Shown: piece by piece, positions 33,824 through 42,157 of the stretch
Layout of the letters: every line of letters starts with the position of its first letter
Numbering within the stretch: position 1 is the first letter of the stretch
Assembly: GCA_963769255.1 (NCBI GenBank)
Contig: CAVYKV010000001.1
Location: 1,116,001-1,180,000, forward strand
Length of the DNA stretch: 64,000 bases
From: JAKACA01 sp963769255
GTDB lineage: Bacteria > Actinomycetota > Acidimicrobiia > Acidimicrobiales > Bog-793
Reading direction: 5' to 3'
Notes under the pieces: model-generated
Database searches by the model: none
Told to the model about the DNA's origin: nothing
Seen by the model: only the letters and a program-made list of their open reading frames with translations
Position numbers and translations under genes: made by a program

Positions 33824-34851
33824 CAGACGTTCTCCCTCGAGGCTCTCGTCGTGGATCGGACGTAGTAGATCATCGGGATGAGGAGGATCACAAGGAGGCA
33901 GACGGAGGCGGCGGCGCCGTCGCCCGCCAGGTTGGCGATACCGAGCTGGCCCTCGATGACGTTGCCGATCATCGTCGTCGAAGGGGTCGCGGACAACAGC
34001 TGGTTCGTGAAGTAGTCGCCGATCATCGGCAGCACCGTGATGAACATGCCGGCGAGGATGGTCTGTCGGCTGAGGGGGACCGTCACCCGCCAGAAGGTGC
34101 GCCAGCGACCGAGCCCGAGGTCGCGGGAGGCCTCGAGGAGGCGGCCGTCGATGCGGTCGAGGCCGGCGTAGAGCACCACGATGAGGTAGGGGATGTACCC
34201 GTAGACGAGGCCGAGGATGACCGTGGCGGGGTGACCGCTCAGCCAGCTCGTCGGGTTGCCCCGGTTCATCAGGTGCAGCCACTCGAGGACGGAGTTCACC
34301 CAGCCGTTCGTCTGCAGGAGGTCGATCCAGGCGAGCATCCGCATCATGTAGCTCACCCAGAAGGGTGCGATGAGCAGGACGAGGAAGAGCGTCTTGCGAC
34401 GGCCGGCATAGCGCGTCACGAAATAGGCGACGGGGTAGGCGATGACGAGCGAGAGGGCCGAGGCGATGGCGGTGTAGACGAGGGTGCGGGCGATGGGGGG
34501 CCAGAGGAAGGACGCCTCCCGGAAGAGGTTGGCGAAGTTGGCGCCGCTCCATTGCACCGGGTTCCAGACAGGGATGGGGGACTGGAAGATCGGGTCGAGC
34601 GCACCCGCCGCCACGCTGATGACGACGTAGAAGGGCAGCACGAAGAAGACGATGAGCCAGAAGGCGCCCGGGATGGCGAGTGCCGCCCAGAACCACCGCG
34701 GTCGCCAGGATTCCCGCCGGTCCCTCTCGTTGCGGGCTCGTACGCGGTCGCGCAGCGGTGGACGGTTGGTCTTGCCGTTGAGGCTCGGACCGCGACCGCT
34801 CCCGCCGCCCGGGGGGCCGGCGACAGACGGGGCGGGTGCGGCGACGGCCAT
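33823..34851 (-). CDS. ABC transporter permease (PotB-like)
   Basis: The protein is 342 residues with a charged N-terminal tail of about 50 residues, then six membrane segments (WFWAALAIPGAFWLIVFFVLP first). The EAA loop is LLEASRDLGLGRWRTFWRVTVP. It pairs with the PotC-like permease and is expressed from the same operon. Its start abuts the stop of the binding-protein gene (34851/34852). Confidence 0.9.
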   Translation of the reverse strand: MAVAAPAPSVAGPPGGGSGRGPSLNGKTNRPPLRDRVRARNERDRRESWRPRWFWAALAIPGAFWLIVFFVLPFYVVISVAAGALDPIFQSPIPVWNPVQWSGANFANLFREASFLWPPIARTLVYTAIASALSLVIAYPVAYFVTRYAGRRKTLFLVLLIAPFWVSYMMRMLAWIDLLQTNGWVNSVLEWLHLMNRGNPTSWLSGHPATVILGLVYGYIPYLIVVLYAGLDRIDGRLLEASRDLGLGRWRTFWRVTVPLSRQTILAGMFITVLPMIGDYFTNQLLSATPSTTMIGNVIEGQLGIANLAGDGAAASVCLLVILLIPMIYYVRSTTRASRENV

Positions 34852-36204
34852 CTAGAGCCCTCCCCCGAACTGCATCCAGGCGAGCTCCCAAGCGTCGTTG
34901 GCCGCGTTGGGGAGCTGCAGCTCCTCGAATCCCGTGCGGAAGTTCTCCGGCAGCACGACCGTGCTCGTGAGCGCTTCGGGGAGGTACTTGAGGTCGACGA
35001 GGCGCTCGGCCGTGACGCCCTCGATCGGCTGCATGTAGCCGTTGAAGCTGATGTTCGTCAGCACGTTCGGCAGATCCAGCATGTAGTTGATGAAGAGGTG
35101 CGACAGCACGGGATTGTGGCCCGTCGTGAGGGCGCAGATGAGGTCGTTGGCTACGGGGCCCTTGCCGTCGGGCGGGAACCAGTAGCCGATGACGTCGGCG
35201 GAGACGTGCGTCGGCAGGTACTCCCAGGCGGCGGCCATGTCGCCCGACCAGGCGTGGTGGATCCAGGTCTGGCCGGAGGGGATCTCGGTGTAGTCGTTGT
35301 TGTCGATGAGGACGTCGACGAGGGAGTTGAGCTCCTGCAGCTGGTCGTAGGAGCGCTTGATCTGGCTGACGTCGGTCGTGTTGAGGTCGTAGATGCCTTC
35401 CTTGAGGAGCCCGAGGCAGATGCCCTCGCGGTAGTCGTCGAGGATGGCGACCTTGCCGCGGTACTTCTCGTTCCACGGCATCGCCCAGGCGTTGGCCATC
35501 GTGTACGGGTCCTCGTGGACGAGGTCCTTCCGCCAGGCCATGCCGGTCGTGTAGATCGTGTAGGGGACCGTGTACTGCCAGCCGAGGTCGTAGAAGGGAT
35601 TCAGGAAGTCCGACCAGGCCTGGCGGATGTTCGGGACGTAGGAGTGGTTGAGCGGCCGCAGCAGCTTGCCCTCGACCAGGGGGCCGAGGACGTCGATCGT
35701 CGGGAAGAAGACGTCGAAGTCGAGCTCGCCGCTCTGCAGCTTCGAGATGGCTTCGCTCATGGTGTTGAACGTCGTGACCTGGGGCGTCGGCACGCCGTAC
35801 TTCTTGGCGAAACCGTCGAGGCACGCCTCGTTGATGTAGGCGACCCAGTTGTAGATCTGCAGGGTGCCCTTCTCATAGGGGAGGCCGCTCTTGATCGGCT
35901 CGTTGTCGTCGAAGATGGGCCAGCGGACCGGGTTGTTCTTGCGAGGGAGCGGGATGGTGACGTCGGCGTCACCCGGGCGCTGGCAGCCGGCGAGGAGGCC
36001 GCCCGCTCCGGCGAGGGCGGCGCCACCGGCCGCCATGCGCATGAAGTCGCGCCGTGACATGCCGGAATCGGCGAAGGAGCCGGTTCGGAGGGCGTTGGTT
36101 CGCCGGTTCGTGGGTGTGTTGCCAGCGGGAAGCCCGAGCGCGTTGGCTGATCGGCGTCTCGGCTGTCCCCGTTTCAACCAATTCTCTCTCGGATGCGACG
36201 GCAT
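34852..36204 (-). CDS. ABC transporter substrate-binding protein (PotD-like, Tat-type lipoprotein)
   Basis: The protein is about 450 residues. A ~50-residue leader precedes a twin-arginine signal SRRDFMRMAAGG and a lipobox GGLLAGCQRP, so it is a folded, exported lipoprotein. The mature domain has the spermidine/putrescine-binding pattern LQIYNWVAYINEACLDGFAKK at its start and TYRGK/EKYRGKVAILDDYREG in the middle. ATG 36204 is favoured: GGAGG lies 8 bases upstream; a GTG at 36213 is also in frame. It captures an amine-like substrate; the adjacent aminotransferase and aldehyde dehydrogenase support a polyamine or related amine. Confidence 0.88.
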   Translation of the reverse strand: MPSHPRENWLKRGQPRRRSANALGLPAGNTPTNRRTNALRTGSFADSGMSRRDFMRMAAGGAALAGAGGLLAGCQRPGDADVTIPLPRKNNPVRWPIFDDNEPIKSGLPYEKGTLQIYNWVAYINEACLDGFAKKYGVPTPQVTTFNTMSEAISKLQSGELDFDVFFPTIDVLGPLVEGKLLRPLNHSYVPNIRQAWSDFLNPFYDLGWQYTVPYTIYTTGMAWRKDLVHEDPYTMANAWAMPWNEKYRGKVAILDDYREGICLGLLKEGIYDLNTTDVSQIKRSYDQLQELNSLVDVLIDNNDYTEIPSGQTWIHHAWSGDMAAAWEYLPTHVSADVIGYWFPPDGKGPVANDLICALTTGHNPVLSHLFINYMLDLPNVLTNISFNGYMQPIEGVTAERLVDLKYLPEALTSTVVLPENFRTGFEELQLPNAANDAWELAWMQFGGGL

Positions 36205-36367
36205 ACGAGCCACCTCCCCCCGGTGTGGCCCTTCTCAGGACGCTGTTCGAAGGAGCGAAACTGAACGGCCGATCAAAAAAGTCAAGCACCTCTCCCGTGC
36301 CGTCGCAAGGGCGACGCGCTCGGCGCCCCGAGGGACGAGGAATCCTGGGGGAGGGCTGGCGGCCGCG

Positions 36368-36389
36368 CAGGGCGGGCTGAGCCGCCCTG
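36368..36389 (-). terminator. Perfect GC hairpin after the aminotransferase
   Basis: CAGGGCGG-GCTGAG-CCGCCCTG forms an 8-base-pair stem in the 244-base gap between the aminotransferase stop (36449) and the ABC operon start (36204). No U-tract follows, so it may attenuate rather than fully terminate. Confidence 0.45.
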
Positions 36390-36448
36390 GCCCGTCGTCG
36401 ACCGCCAGCTGGTACCCCCCAGGCAGAAAGTCCGGCTGAGCGAGTATC

Positions 36449-37819
36449 TCAGCCGGCAACGGCTCGGGCGAAGCGCCAGAAGTTCTCCGTGAAGCGGTCG
36501 ACGTCGGCGTCGTCGTGCTGCACGGAGAAGAGCCATTGCTCGGTCTTGCCCCACGGTGGCAGGAAGACGCCGCCGTTGTGCTGGAACAGCCAGTGGGCGT
36601 GGTTGTACCGGTCGTCGACCGTGAGGAAGTCACGGAAGTTGCGGACCGGCGTCGTCGAGAACGTCACGCAGCCCTTCGCCATGACGGCGACGGCGTGGGC
36701 CGGGAGCCGGGCTTCGGCGATGGCGGCCTCCAGCTGGGCGGTGGCGCGGCTGTGAAGCTTCGCGACATGCTCGTAGGCCTCGTCCGTGGCGACCTCCTCC
36801 AGCATGGCGCGCGTGGCAGCCATCGAGAGGGGGTTGCCGTTGAAGGTCCCGACCATCTCGTAGGTGCCGTCGACAACATTCCCCATCGCCTCCGCCGTGC
36901 CGCCGACGGCGCCGACGACGAGCCCGCCGCCGATCGACTTCGCCAGGCAGACAAGGTCGGACGTGATGCCGTAGAGATGGGTTGCACCGCCGGGACCGAC
37001 CGTGAGCCCGGTCTTCACCTCGTCAAAGGTGAGCATGGCGCCGTGCTCGTGCAGGAGGTCCTTGAGGGCCTGCAGGTAGCCGGGGTCGGGCAGGACGATG
37101 CCGATGTTCATCATGATCGGCTCGAGGATCATGCCGGCGACCTGACCCGGGTGCGCCTCGAGGAGCCGCCGCACGCCCTCGATGTCGTTGAAGGGGGCGA
37201 TGAGGGTGAGGTCGGTGAGCGCCTTCGGGATGCCCGAGCTGGAGGGGACCCCGATGGGGGCATCGGCGGGCCCGATGTCCTCGCCGATCGGGCAGACGGA
37301 TACCTGCACCGAGTCGTGGTGACCGTGGTAGCAGCCCTCCACCTTGATGATGTAGTCGCGGCCCGTGGCGGCCCGCATGAGGTGGATGGCGTCCATCGTG
37401 GACTCCGTGCCCGTGTTCACGAACCGCCAGAGCGGCTGGTGGAAGCGCCGGCCGAGCTCCTCGGCGACGATGACGGCATCTTCCGTCGGCTGAGCGAAGT
37501 GCGTGCCGCGGGCGACCTGGCGCCGGACGGCTTCCACGATGGCCGGGTGGGCGTGGCCGGCGAGCCCGGCCCCGTAGCCGCCGTGCATGTCCACGTAGTC
37601 GTTGCCGTCGACGTCGTAGATCCGGGACCCCGTCCCGTAGTCGATCCAGACGGTCTGGGGACGGGTGATCTGCCAGCTCGACGTGGCACCACCGGCGAGC
37701 GAGCGGAAGGCCCGCTCGGACAGCGCCCGTGATTTGGGCTGCCGGCTGACGAAGATTGCCTCCTGCTCCGCCACCAGGGCGTCGAGGCGCCGGTCGAGGT
37801 CGGATGTGAGGGTTTGCAC
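36449..37819 (-). CDS. Class III PLP-dependent aminotransferase
   Basis: The enzyme is 456 residues. It resembles the glutamate-1-semialdehyde aminomutase-like branch: DVDGNDYVDMHGGYGAGL, FVNTGTESTMDAIHLMRAATG, EGCYHGHHDSVQV, the PLP-pyrimidine Asp in LTFDEVKTGL, and the Schiff-base Lys in CLAKSIGGG. It would move an amino group from an amine or amino acid to a keto acid, giving an aldehyde for the divergent aldehyde dehydrogenase. GTG 37819 follows GGAGAG. It lacks the neighbours of haem biosynthesis, so true GSA aminomutase is unlikely; amine catabolism fits the operon. Confidence 0.88.
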   Translation of the reverse strand: MQTLTSDLDRRLDALVAEQEAIFVSRQPKSRALSERAFRSLAGGATSSWQITRPQTVWIDYGTGSRIYDVDGNDYVDMHGGYGAGLAGHAHPAIVEAVRRQVARGTHFAQPTEDAVIVAEELGRRFHQPLWRFVNTGTESTMDAIHLMRAATGRDYIIKVEGCYHGHHDSVQVSVCPIGEDIGPADAPIGVPSSSGIPKALTDLTLIAPFNDIEGVRRLLEAHPGQVAGMILEPIMMNIGIVLPDPGYLQALKDLLHEHGAMLTFDEVKTGLTVGPGGATHLYGITSDLVCLAKSIGGGLVVGAVGGTAEAMGNVVDGTYEMVGTFNGNPLSMAATRAMLEEVATDEAYEHVAKLHSRATAQLEAAIAEARLPAHAVAVMAKGCVTFSTTPVRNFRDFLTVDDRYNHAHWLFQHNGGVFLPPWGKTEQWLFSVQHDDADVDRFTENFWRFARAVAG

Positions 37820-37890
37820 GGGTATCTCTCCGTTCGGCGGCGCCCGGTCTCGGACTGCGCGGCAACCTGACCTGACGCCTTCTTCTATTG

Positions 37891-37904
37891 ACTGAACATT
37901 CAGT
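37891..37904. promoter_or_regulatory. TetR-type operator palindrome, copy B
   Basis: ACTGA-ACAT-TCAGT lies in the divergent region between aminotransferase and aldehyde dehydrogenase. With its flanks (TTGACTGA-ACA-TTCAGT) it matches copy A at 28960 (TTGACTGA-TCG-TTCAGT) except for the centre. The same regulator probably binds both. Confidence 0.65.
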
Positions 37905-37975
37905 TTATGCCACGGTGGGTCATATTGGCAAGGGAAGTCTGCCCGCTGTGAGTGGCGCGCGCCTGGGGACGACGA

Positions 37976-39427
37976 ATGCTCGAGAATTTCATTGCAGGCC
38001 AGCTCATGGCCGCCAAGACGGACCACTCCGTGCCGCTCCTCAACCCGTGCACGGAAGAGGCGTTCGACGAGGTGCCGGAGTCGGGCCCGGAGGACGTGGC
38101 GGCGGCGTGCACCTCGGCGTCGTCCGCCTTCGAGTCGTGGCGGCGGACGACGCCGGCGGAGCGCTCGCGGGCGCTGTACGCGGTCGCCTCGTTGCTCGAG
38201 CAGCATGCGGAGGAGCTGTGTGACCTGGAGGTGCGCGACACGGGGAAGCCCCGCCGGCTCATGCTCGGCGACGAGATGCCGGCCATCGCCGACGTCGTCG
38301 CCTTCTACGCCGGCGCGTGCCGTCTGCTCGAGGGGTCGTCGGCGGGGGAGTACCTCGCCGGGGTGACGTCGTCCATCCGGCGCGAGCCGGTCGGGGTGTG
38401 TGCCCAGGTGACGCCCTGGAACTACCCGTTGATGATGGCCGTGTGGAAGTGGGCGCCGGCGGTGGCGGCCGGCAACACGGTCGTGCTGAAGCCGTCCGAG
38501 CTGACGCCGTCGTCGACGTTGCGGATGGCCTCGCTCGCCGCCGAGGTGCTTCCGCCCGGGGTGTTCAACGTCGTGCTCGGGGGCGTGTCGACCGGTGCGC
38601 TGCTCGTTGGCGCCCCGGAGGCGGCGATGGTGTCGCTCACGGGGAGCCCGCGGGCCGGTCGCGAGGTGGCGGCCGCCGCCGCCGAGCGCTTGGCCCGGGT
38701 GCACCTCGAACTCGGCGGGAACGCGCCCGTCATCGTGTTCGCCGATGCGGACCTGCCCGCCGTGGCGTCGGCTGTCGGCGCCGCCGGCTTCTACAACGCC
38801 GGTCAGGACTGCACGGCGGCGACCAGGGTCCTCGTTGAGGAGCGGGTCCACGACGAACTGCTGTCGCTGCTCGTCGAGGCGTCGTCGTCGGCCGTCCCCG
38901 GCGACCCGGACGACCCGGCGGCGACCTTCGGGCCGCTCGCCTCGGCGGGTCAGCTCGAGCGGGTCGCCGGCTTCGTGGAGCGGGCGGTCGCCGGCGGTTC
39001 GGGCGTGTCCGGCGTGTCCGGCGTGTCCGGCGCCAGGGTCTCGGCGGGCGGGCGACGGCTGCCTCGCCCGGGTTACTTCTACTCGCCGACCGTCGTGAGC
39101 GGGGTCAGCCAGAGTGACGCGATCGTGCAGGAGGAGGTGTTCGGGCCGGTCGTGACCGTGCAGCCCTTCTCTTCCGAGCCGGACGCCCTGGCTCTGGCGA
39201 ACGGGGTGTCGCAGGGTTTGACGTCGAGCGTCTGGACCTCGGACGTGGCCCGGGCCGGTCGGTTCTGCCGTGACCTCGACTTCGGGTCGGTCTCGGTGAA
39301 CGCGCACGGGTCGACGGCATCGGAGCTGCCGCACGGGGGTGTCGGCTCGAGTGGGTACGGCAAGGACTTGGCGATCTACGGTCTGTTGGACTACACGAGG
39401 GTGAAGCACGTCGCTCAGAGCTGGTGA
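37976..39427 (+). CDS. Aldehyde dehydrogenase, aminobutyraldehyde type
   Basis: The enzyme is about 483 residues, NAD(P)-dependent ALDH. TPWNYPLMMAVWKWAPAVAAGN, the Glu block HLELGGNAPVIVF and the Cys block FYNAGQDCTAATRVLVEE are intact; GQDCTA is typical of gamma-aminobutyraldehyde dehydrogenases. It oxidises the aldehyde released by deamination of putrescine-like amines. ATG 37976 follows GGGGA; the frame extends 24 bases upstream. A GVS repeat tract sits at about residues 343-351. Its pairing with the polyamine-type transporter and class III aminotransferase supports an amine pathway. Confidence 0.9.
   Translation: MLENFIAGQLMAAKTDHSVPLLNPCTEEAFDEVPESGPEDVAAACTSASSAFESWRRTTPAERSRALYAVASLLEQHAEELCDLEVRDTGKPRRLMLGDEMPAIADVVAFYAGACRLLEGSSAGEYLAGVTSSIRREPVGVCAQVTPWNYPLMMAVWKWAPAVAAGNTVVLKPSELTPSSTLRMASLAAEVLPPGVFNVVLGGVSTGALLVGAPEAAMVSLTGSPRAGREVAAAAAERLARVHLELGGNAPVIVFADADLPAVASAVGAAGFYNAGQDCTAATRVLVEERVHDELLSLLVEASSSAVPGDPDDPAATFGPLASAGQLERVAGFVERAVAGGSGVSGVSGVSGARVSAGGRRLPRPGYFYSPTVVSGVSQSDAIVQEEVFGPVVTVQPFSSEPDALALANGVSQGLTSSVWTSDVARAGRFCRDLDFGSVSVNAHGSTASELPHGGVGSSGYGKDLAIYGLLDYTRVKHVAQSW
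39002..39028 (+). repeat. 9-bp tandem repeats inside the aldehyde dehydrogenase gene
   Basis: Three perfect GGCGTGTCC units in frame encode repeated Gly-Val-Ser, placed in a surface loop region between catalytic Cys and C-terminal blocks. Multiples of three keep the frame, so copy number can vary without inactivating the enzyme. Confidence 0.85.
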
Positions 39428-39481
39428 GCTGCCGGGAGACGGGTGTGGTCGCCGCCGTGTCACGCCGAGAAGGAGGGTCAA

Positions 39482-40579
39482 GTGGCCGAGGTTCACGAGG
39501 TTCGGGGTGTGGTGGCTCGCTCGAAGGGCCAGCCGGTGAGCGTGGAGCGAATCCTCGTACCCGACCCCGGTCCGGGTGAGGCGCTCGTCACGGTGCAGGC
39601 GTGCGGCGTGTGCCACACCGACCTGCACTACCGGGAGGGTGGGATCAACGACGAGTTCCCGTTTCTCCTCGGGCACGAGGCGGCCGGCGTCGTCTCGGCC
39701 GTCGGCCCCGACGTCACGTCGGTGGCGCCCGGCGACTTCGTCATCCTGAACTGGCGGGCCGTATGTGGCCAGTGCCGGTCCTGCCTGCGAGGGCGGCCGT
39801 GGTACTGCTTCTCGACTCACAACGCACGCCAGAAGATGACGCTGGCCGACGGGACGGTGCTGTCGCCGGCGCTCGGGATCGGGGCGTTCGCCGAGAAGAC
39901 GCTCGTGGCGGCGGGGCAGTGCACGAAGGTGGACTCCCGCGCCCGTCCGGAGGCGGCGGGGCTTCTCGGCTGTGGCGTCATGGCCGGTCTCGGTGCCGCC
40001 ATGCTGACGGGCGAGGTCGGTCGGGGCGACTCCGTGGCCGTGTTCGGGTGCGGTGGTGTCGGGTGTGCGGCCATCGCGGGGGCGGTGCTGGCGGGCGCCA
40101 CGACCGTGATCGGTGTCGACCTCGACGCTCGCAAGCTCGAGCTGGCGCGGTCGTTCGGTGCGACCGACGTCGTGGACGCCTCGTCCGAGGATGCCGTGGC
40201 TCGGGTGCGGGAGCTCACGGGCGGCAACGGCGCCGACGTGTGCATCGAGGCGGTCGGCAACCCGAAGGTGATGGAGCAGGCGTTCTTCGCTCGCGACCTG
40301 GCGGGCACGCTGGTGCAGGTGGGGGTGCCGACGCCGGACATGCGGATCGACCTGCCGATGATCGAGTTCTTCGGTCGAGGAGGTCGACTGAAGCCGAGTT
40401 GGTACGGCGACTGCCTGCCGTCTCGTGACTTCCCCATGCTCATCTCCTTGTACCTGGAGGGTCGGTTCGACTTGGACCGGTTCGTCTCGGAGACGATCCC
40501 GCTCGACGGGGTGGAGGAGGCGTTCCACCGGATGGAGCGTGGCGAGGTGCTCCGATCGGTCGTCGTGCTCGGGTCGTGA
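39482..40579 (+). CDS. mscR: S-(hydroxymethyl)mycothiol dehydrogenase (formaldehyde dehydrogenase)
   Basis: The enzyme is about 365 residues of zinc MDR type. ACGVCHTDLHYREGGINDEF, FPFLLGHEAAGVV, the structural zinc set NWRAVCGQCRSCLRGRPWYC, and the following FSTHNARQKMTLADGT are diagnostic of mycothiol-dependent formaldehyde dehydrogenase. The NAD loop reads VAVFGCGGVGCAAIAGA. It oxidises the spontaneous adduct of formaldehyde and mycothiol to S-formylmycothiol and may also reduce S-nitrosomycothiol. GTG 39482 has GGAGG 5 bases upstream. Its stop overlaps the MBL hydrolase start (GTGA). It shows that the host makes mycothiol, i.e. is actinobacterial. Confidence 0.92.
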   Translation: MAEVHEVRGVVARSKGQPVSVERILVPDPGPGEALVTVQACGVCHTDLHYREGGINDEFPFLLGHEAAGVVSAVGPDVTSVAPGDFVILNWRAVCGQCRSCLRGRPWYCFSTHNARQKMTLADGTVLSPALGIGAFAEKTLVAAGQCTKVDSRARPEAAGLLGCGVMAGLGAAMLTGEVGRGDSVAVFGCGGVGCAAIAGAVLAGATTVIGVDLDARKLELARSFGATDVVDASSEDAVARVRELTGGNGADVCIEAVGNPKVMEQAFFARDLAGTLVQVGVPTPDMRIDLPMIEFFGRGGRLKPSWYGDCLPSRDFPMLISLYLEGRFDLDRFVSETIPLDGVEEAFHRMERGEVLRSVVVLGS

Positions 40580-41196
40580 GCATCGAACACCTCACGACGT
40601 CGGGCACCTTCTCGCTCGACGGTCAGGACTTCGAGGTCGACAACAACGTCTGGATCGTGGGCGGTGGCGACGAGGTTCTCGTCGTCGACGCTCCACACTC
40701 GGCCGACGCCATCGCTGCGGCCGTGGCGGGCCGCCGCGTGTCGGCGATCGTGGCCACGCACGGCCACAACGACCACATCAACGCCGCCGTCGCCCTCCGA
40801 GAGGCGGTGGGCGCGCCCGTTCTGCTCCACCCGGCGGACCTGCCGTTGTGGCGTGAGGTGTACGGCGAGGTGTCGTCACCCGACGGAGACTTGTCGGACG
40901 GGCTGGTGCTGCCCGGCGGCTCCCTTCGTGTCCTGCACACGCCAGGCCACACGCCGGGCGGGTGCTGCTTGTACGACGCCGATGCCGGTGTCCTGTTCTC
41001 CGGCGACACTTTGTTCCGCGGCGGCCCTGGTGCGACGGGCCGTAGCTGGTCGGACTTCCCGACGATCATCGAGTCGATCCGCTCCAGACTCCTTGTCCTC
41101 CCACCCGAGACTCGGGTGCTCACGGGCCACGGCGACGAGACCCGCATCGGCGACGAGGCTCCGCACCTCGAGGAGTGGATCGCTCGGGGGCACTAG
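40576..41196 (+). CDS. MBL-fold hydrolase coupled to mycothiol formaldehyde oxidation
   Basis: The enzyme is 206 residues. The metal site reads THGHNDHINAA, then LHTPGHTPGGCCLY, VLFSGDTLFRGGPGATGRSW and LTGHGDETRIGDE, as in glyoxalase II-like hydrolases. The overlapping start with mscR is a recurrent actinobacterial arrangement, and the probable job is hydrolysis of S-formylmycothiol or a related mycothiol thioester to free mycothiol. The fold is certain; the substrate is inferred from context. Confidence 0.88.
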   Translation: MSIEHLTTSGTFSLDGQDFEVDNNVWIVGGGDEVLVVDAPHSADAIAAAVAGRRVSAIVATHGHNDHINAAVALREAVGAPVLLHPADLPLWREVYGEVSSPDGDLSDGLVLPGGSLRVLHTPGHTPGGCCLYDADAGVLFSGDTLFRGGPGATGRSWSDFPTIIESIRSRLLVLPPETRVLTGHGDETRIGDEAPHLEEWIARGH

Positions 41197-41326
41197 GTAG
41201 CGAGTAGCCGTCCGGGGCGGGTCGCTCCGGTGGGCGGCGGAAGTGAGTCGCCGGTTGTCGCGGAGACGGGTCCCGAGATCGGGCCAAGCGGCTGCCCGGT
41301 GAGGCGTGAGCGGCGATACTGCGGAT

Positions 41327-42157
41327 ATGCGCCATGCCGTCTTCCTCCCGCCGTTCAACGAGCTGTCGGATCCTCATCGGCTCGTCGCCCTCTCGCTAGC
41401 CGCCGAGGAGCGGGGCTGGGACGGCTTCTTCCTCTGGGACCATGTGCTACGCCGTCCTGAGCAAGCACTCGACGTCGCCGATCCGTGGATCGCCTTGGCC
41501 GCCGTCGCCGTGGCGACGTCCAAGCTCCGGGTCGGGACGATGGTCACCCCGCTGGCGCGCCGGCGCCCCCAGGTGCTCGTGCGACAGGTCGTCACGCTCG
41601 ACCATCTCTCGTCTGGTCGTGTCGTGCTCGGACTGGGGTTGGGCGTCGACTCGAGCGGGGAGCTCAGCCGCTTCGGTGAGGTGGTCGATGCGCGCGAGCG
41701 CGGCGCCTTGCTCGATGAGGGTGTCGAGCTAGTGGCACGCCTGATGTCGGGCGAGCTCGTGGAGCATCGAGGGAAGCACTTCGCCGCCGATGGCGTGCAG
41801 TTCTTGCCAAAGCCTGTCCAACAACCGAGGGTGCCGATCTGGCTCGGCGCGGAGGGAGGCGTACGCCGGCCGGGAGACCGCCTGGGTCCCCGCTCGCGAC
41901 CGGTACATCGCGCCGCACTATACGACGGACTGTTCCTGATCGACGCCGGATTGGCCGAGCTGGAGCGTGCCGCCAGCATGGTGTCGTCGGCCCGAGGGGC
42001 CTCGCTCGAGGGGTTCGACATCGCCGTGATGAGCGTTCCGGCGATGCCGCTCGGCGAAGCTGCCGGCCTCGGGGCGACGTGGTCGATGCTGCCGGTCACG
42101 CCTGAGATGCCGTACTCCGAAGTGTTGGCTCGCGTCAACGAGGGCCCCCCGGGCTGA
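41327..42157 (+). CDS. LLM-class (F420-dependent type) oxidoreductase
   Basis: The enzyme is about 276 residues, bacterial luciferase-like TIM barrel. MRHAVFLPPFNELSDPHRLV, AEERGWDGFFLWDHVL, VGTMVTPLARRRPQVLVRQ and LGLGLGVDSSGELSRFGEV match the F420-using subgroup; QQPRVPIWLGAEGG and DGLFLIDA follow. Between these last two blocks (about 41865-41915) there is an atypical stretch of about ten residues (PGDRLGPRSR), perhaps an insertion or a pair of compensating frameshifts. The coenzyme is inferred from the family. The whole gene is overlapped on the other strand by the extended HNH reading frame. Confidence 0.85.
   Translation: MRHAVFLPPFNELSDPHRLVALSLAAEERGWDGFFLWDHVLRRPEQALDVADPWIALAAVAVATSKLRVGTMVTPLARRRPQVLVRQVVTLDHLSSGRVVLGLGLGVDSSGELSRFGEVVDARERGALLDEGVELVARLMSGELVEHRGKHFAADGVQFLPKPVQQPRVPIWLGAEGGVRRPGDRLGPRSRPVHRAALYDGLFLIDAGLAELERAASMVSSARGASLEGFDIAVMSVPAMPLGEAAGLGATWSMLPVTPEMPYSEVLARVNEGPPG

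Noticed and set aside
32882..35824. A 980-codon minus-strand reading frame
   Set aside because: It contains the PotC-like permease at its end, but the upstream part lies out of frame across the PotB- and PotD-like genes, which have proper starts and domains.
39002..39028. Short direct repeats considered as a CRISPR array
   Set aside because: Nine-base in-frame coding repeats without spacers; no CRISPR array or cas gene is present in the window.
36449..40528. A 1,359-codon minus-strand reading frame
   Set aside because: Only the part from 37819 down is the aminotransferase; the rest is antisense to the aldehyde dehydrogenase and mycothiol dehydrogenase genes and has Arg/His/Pro-rich shadow composition.
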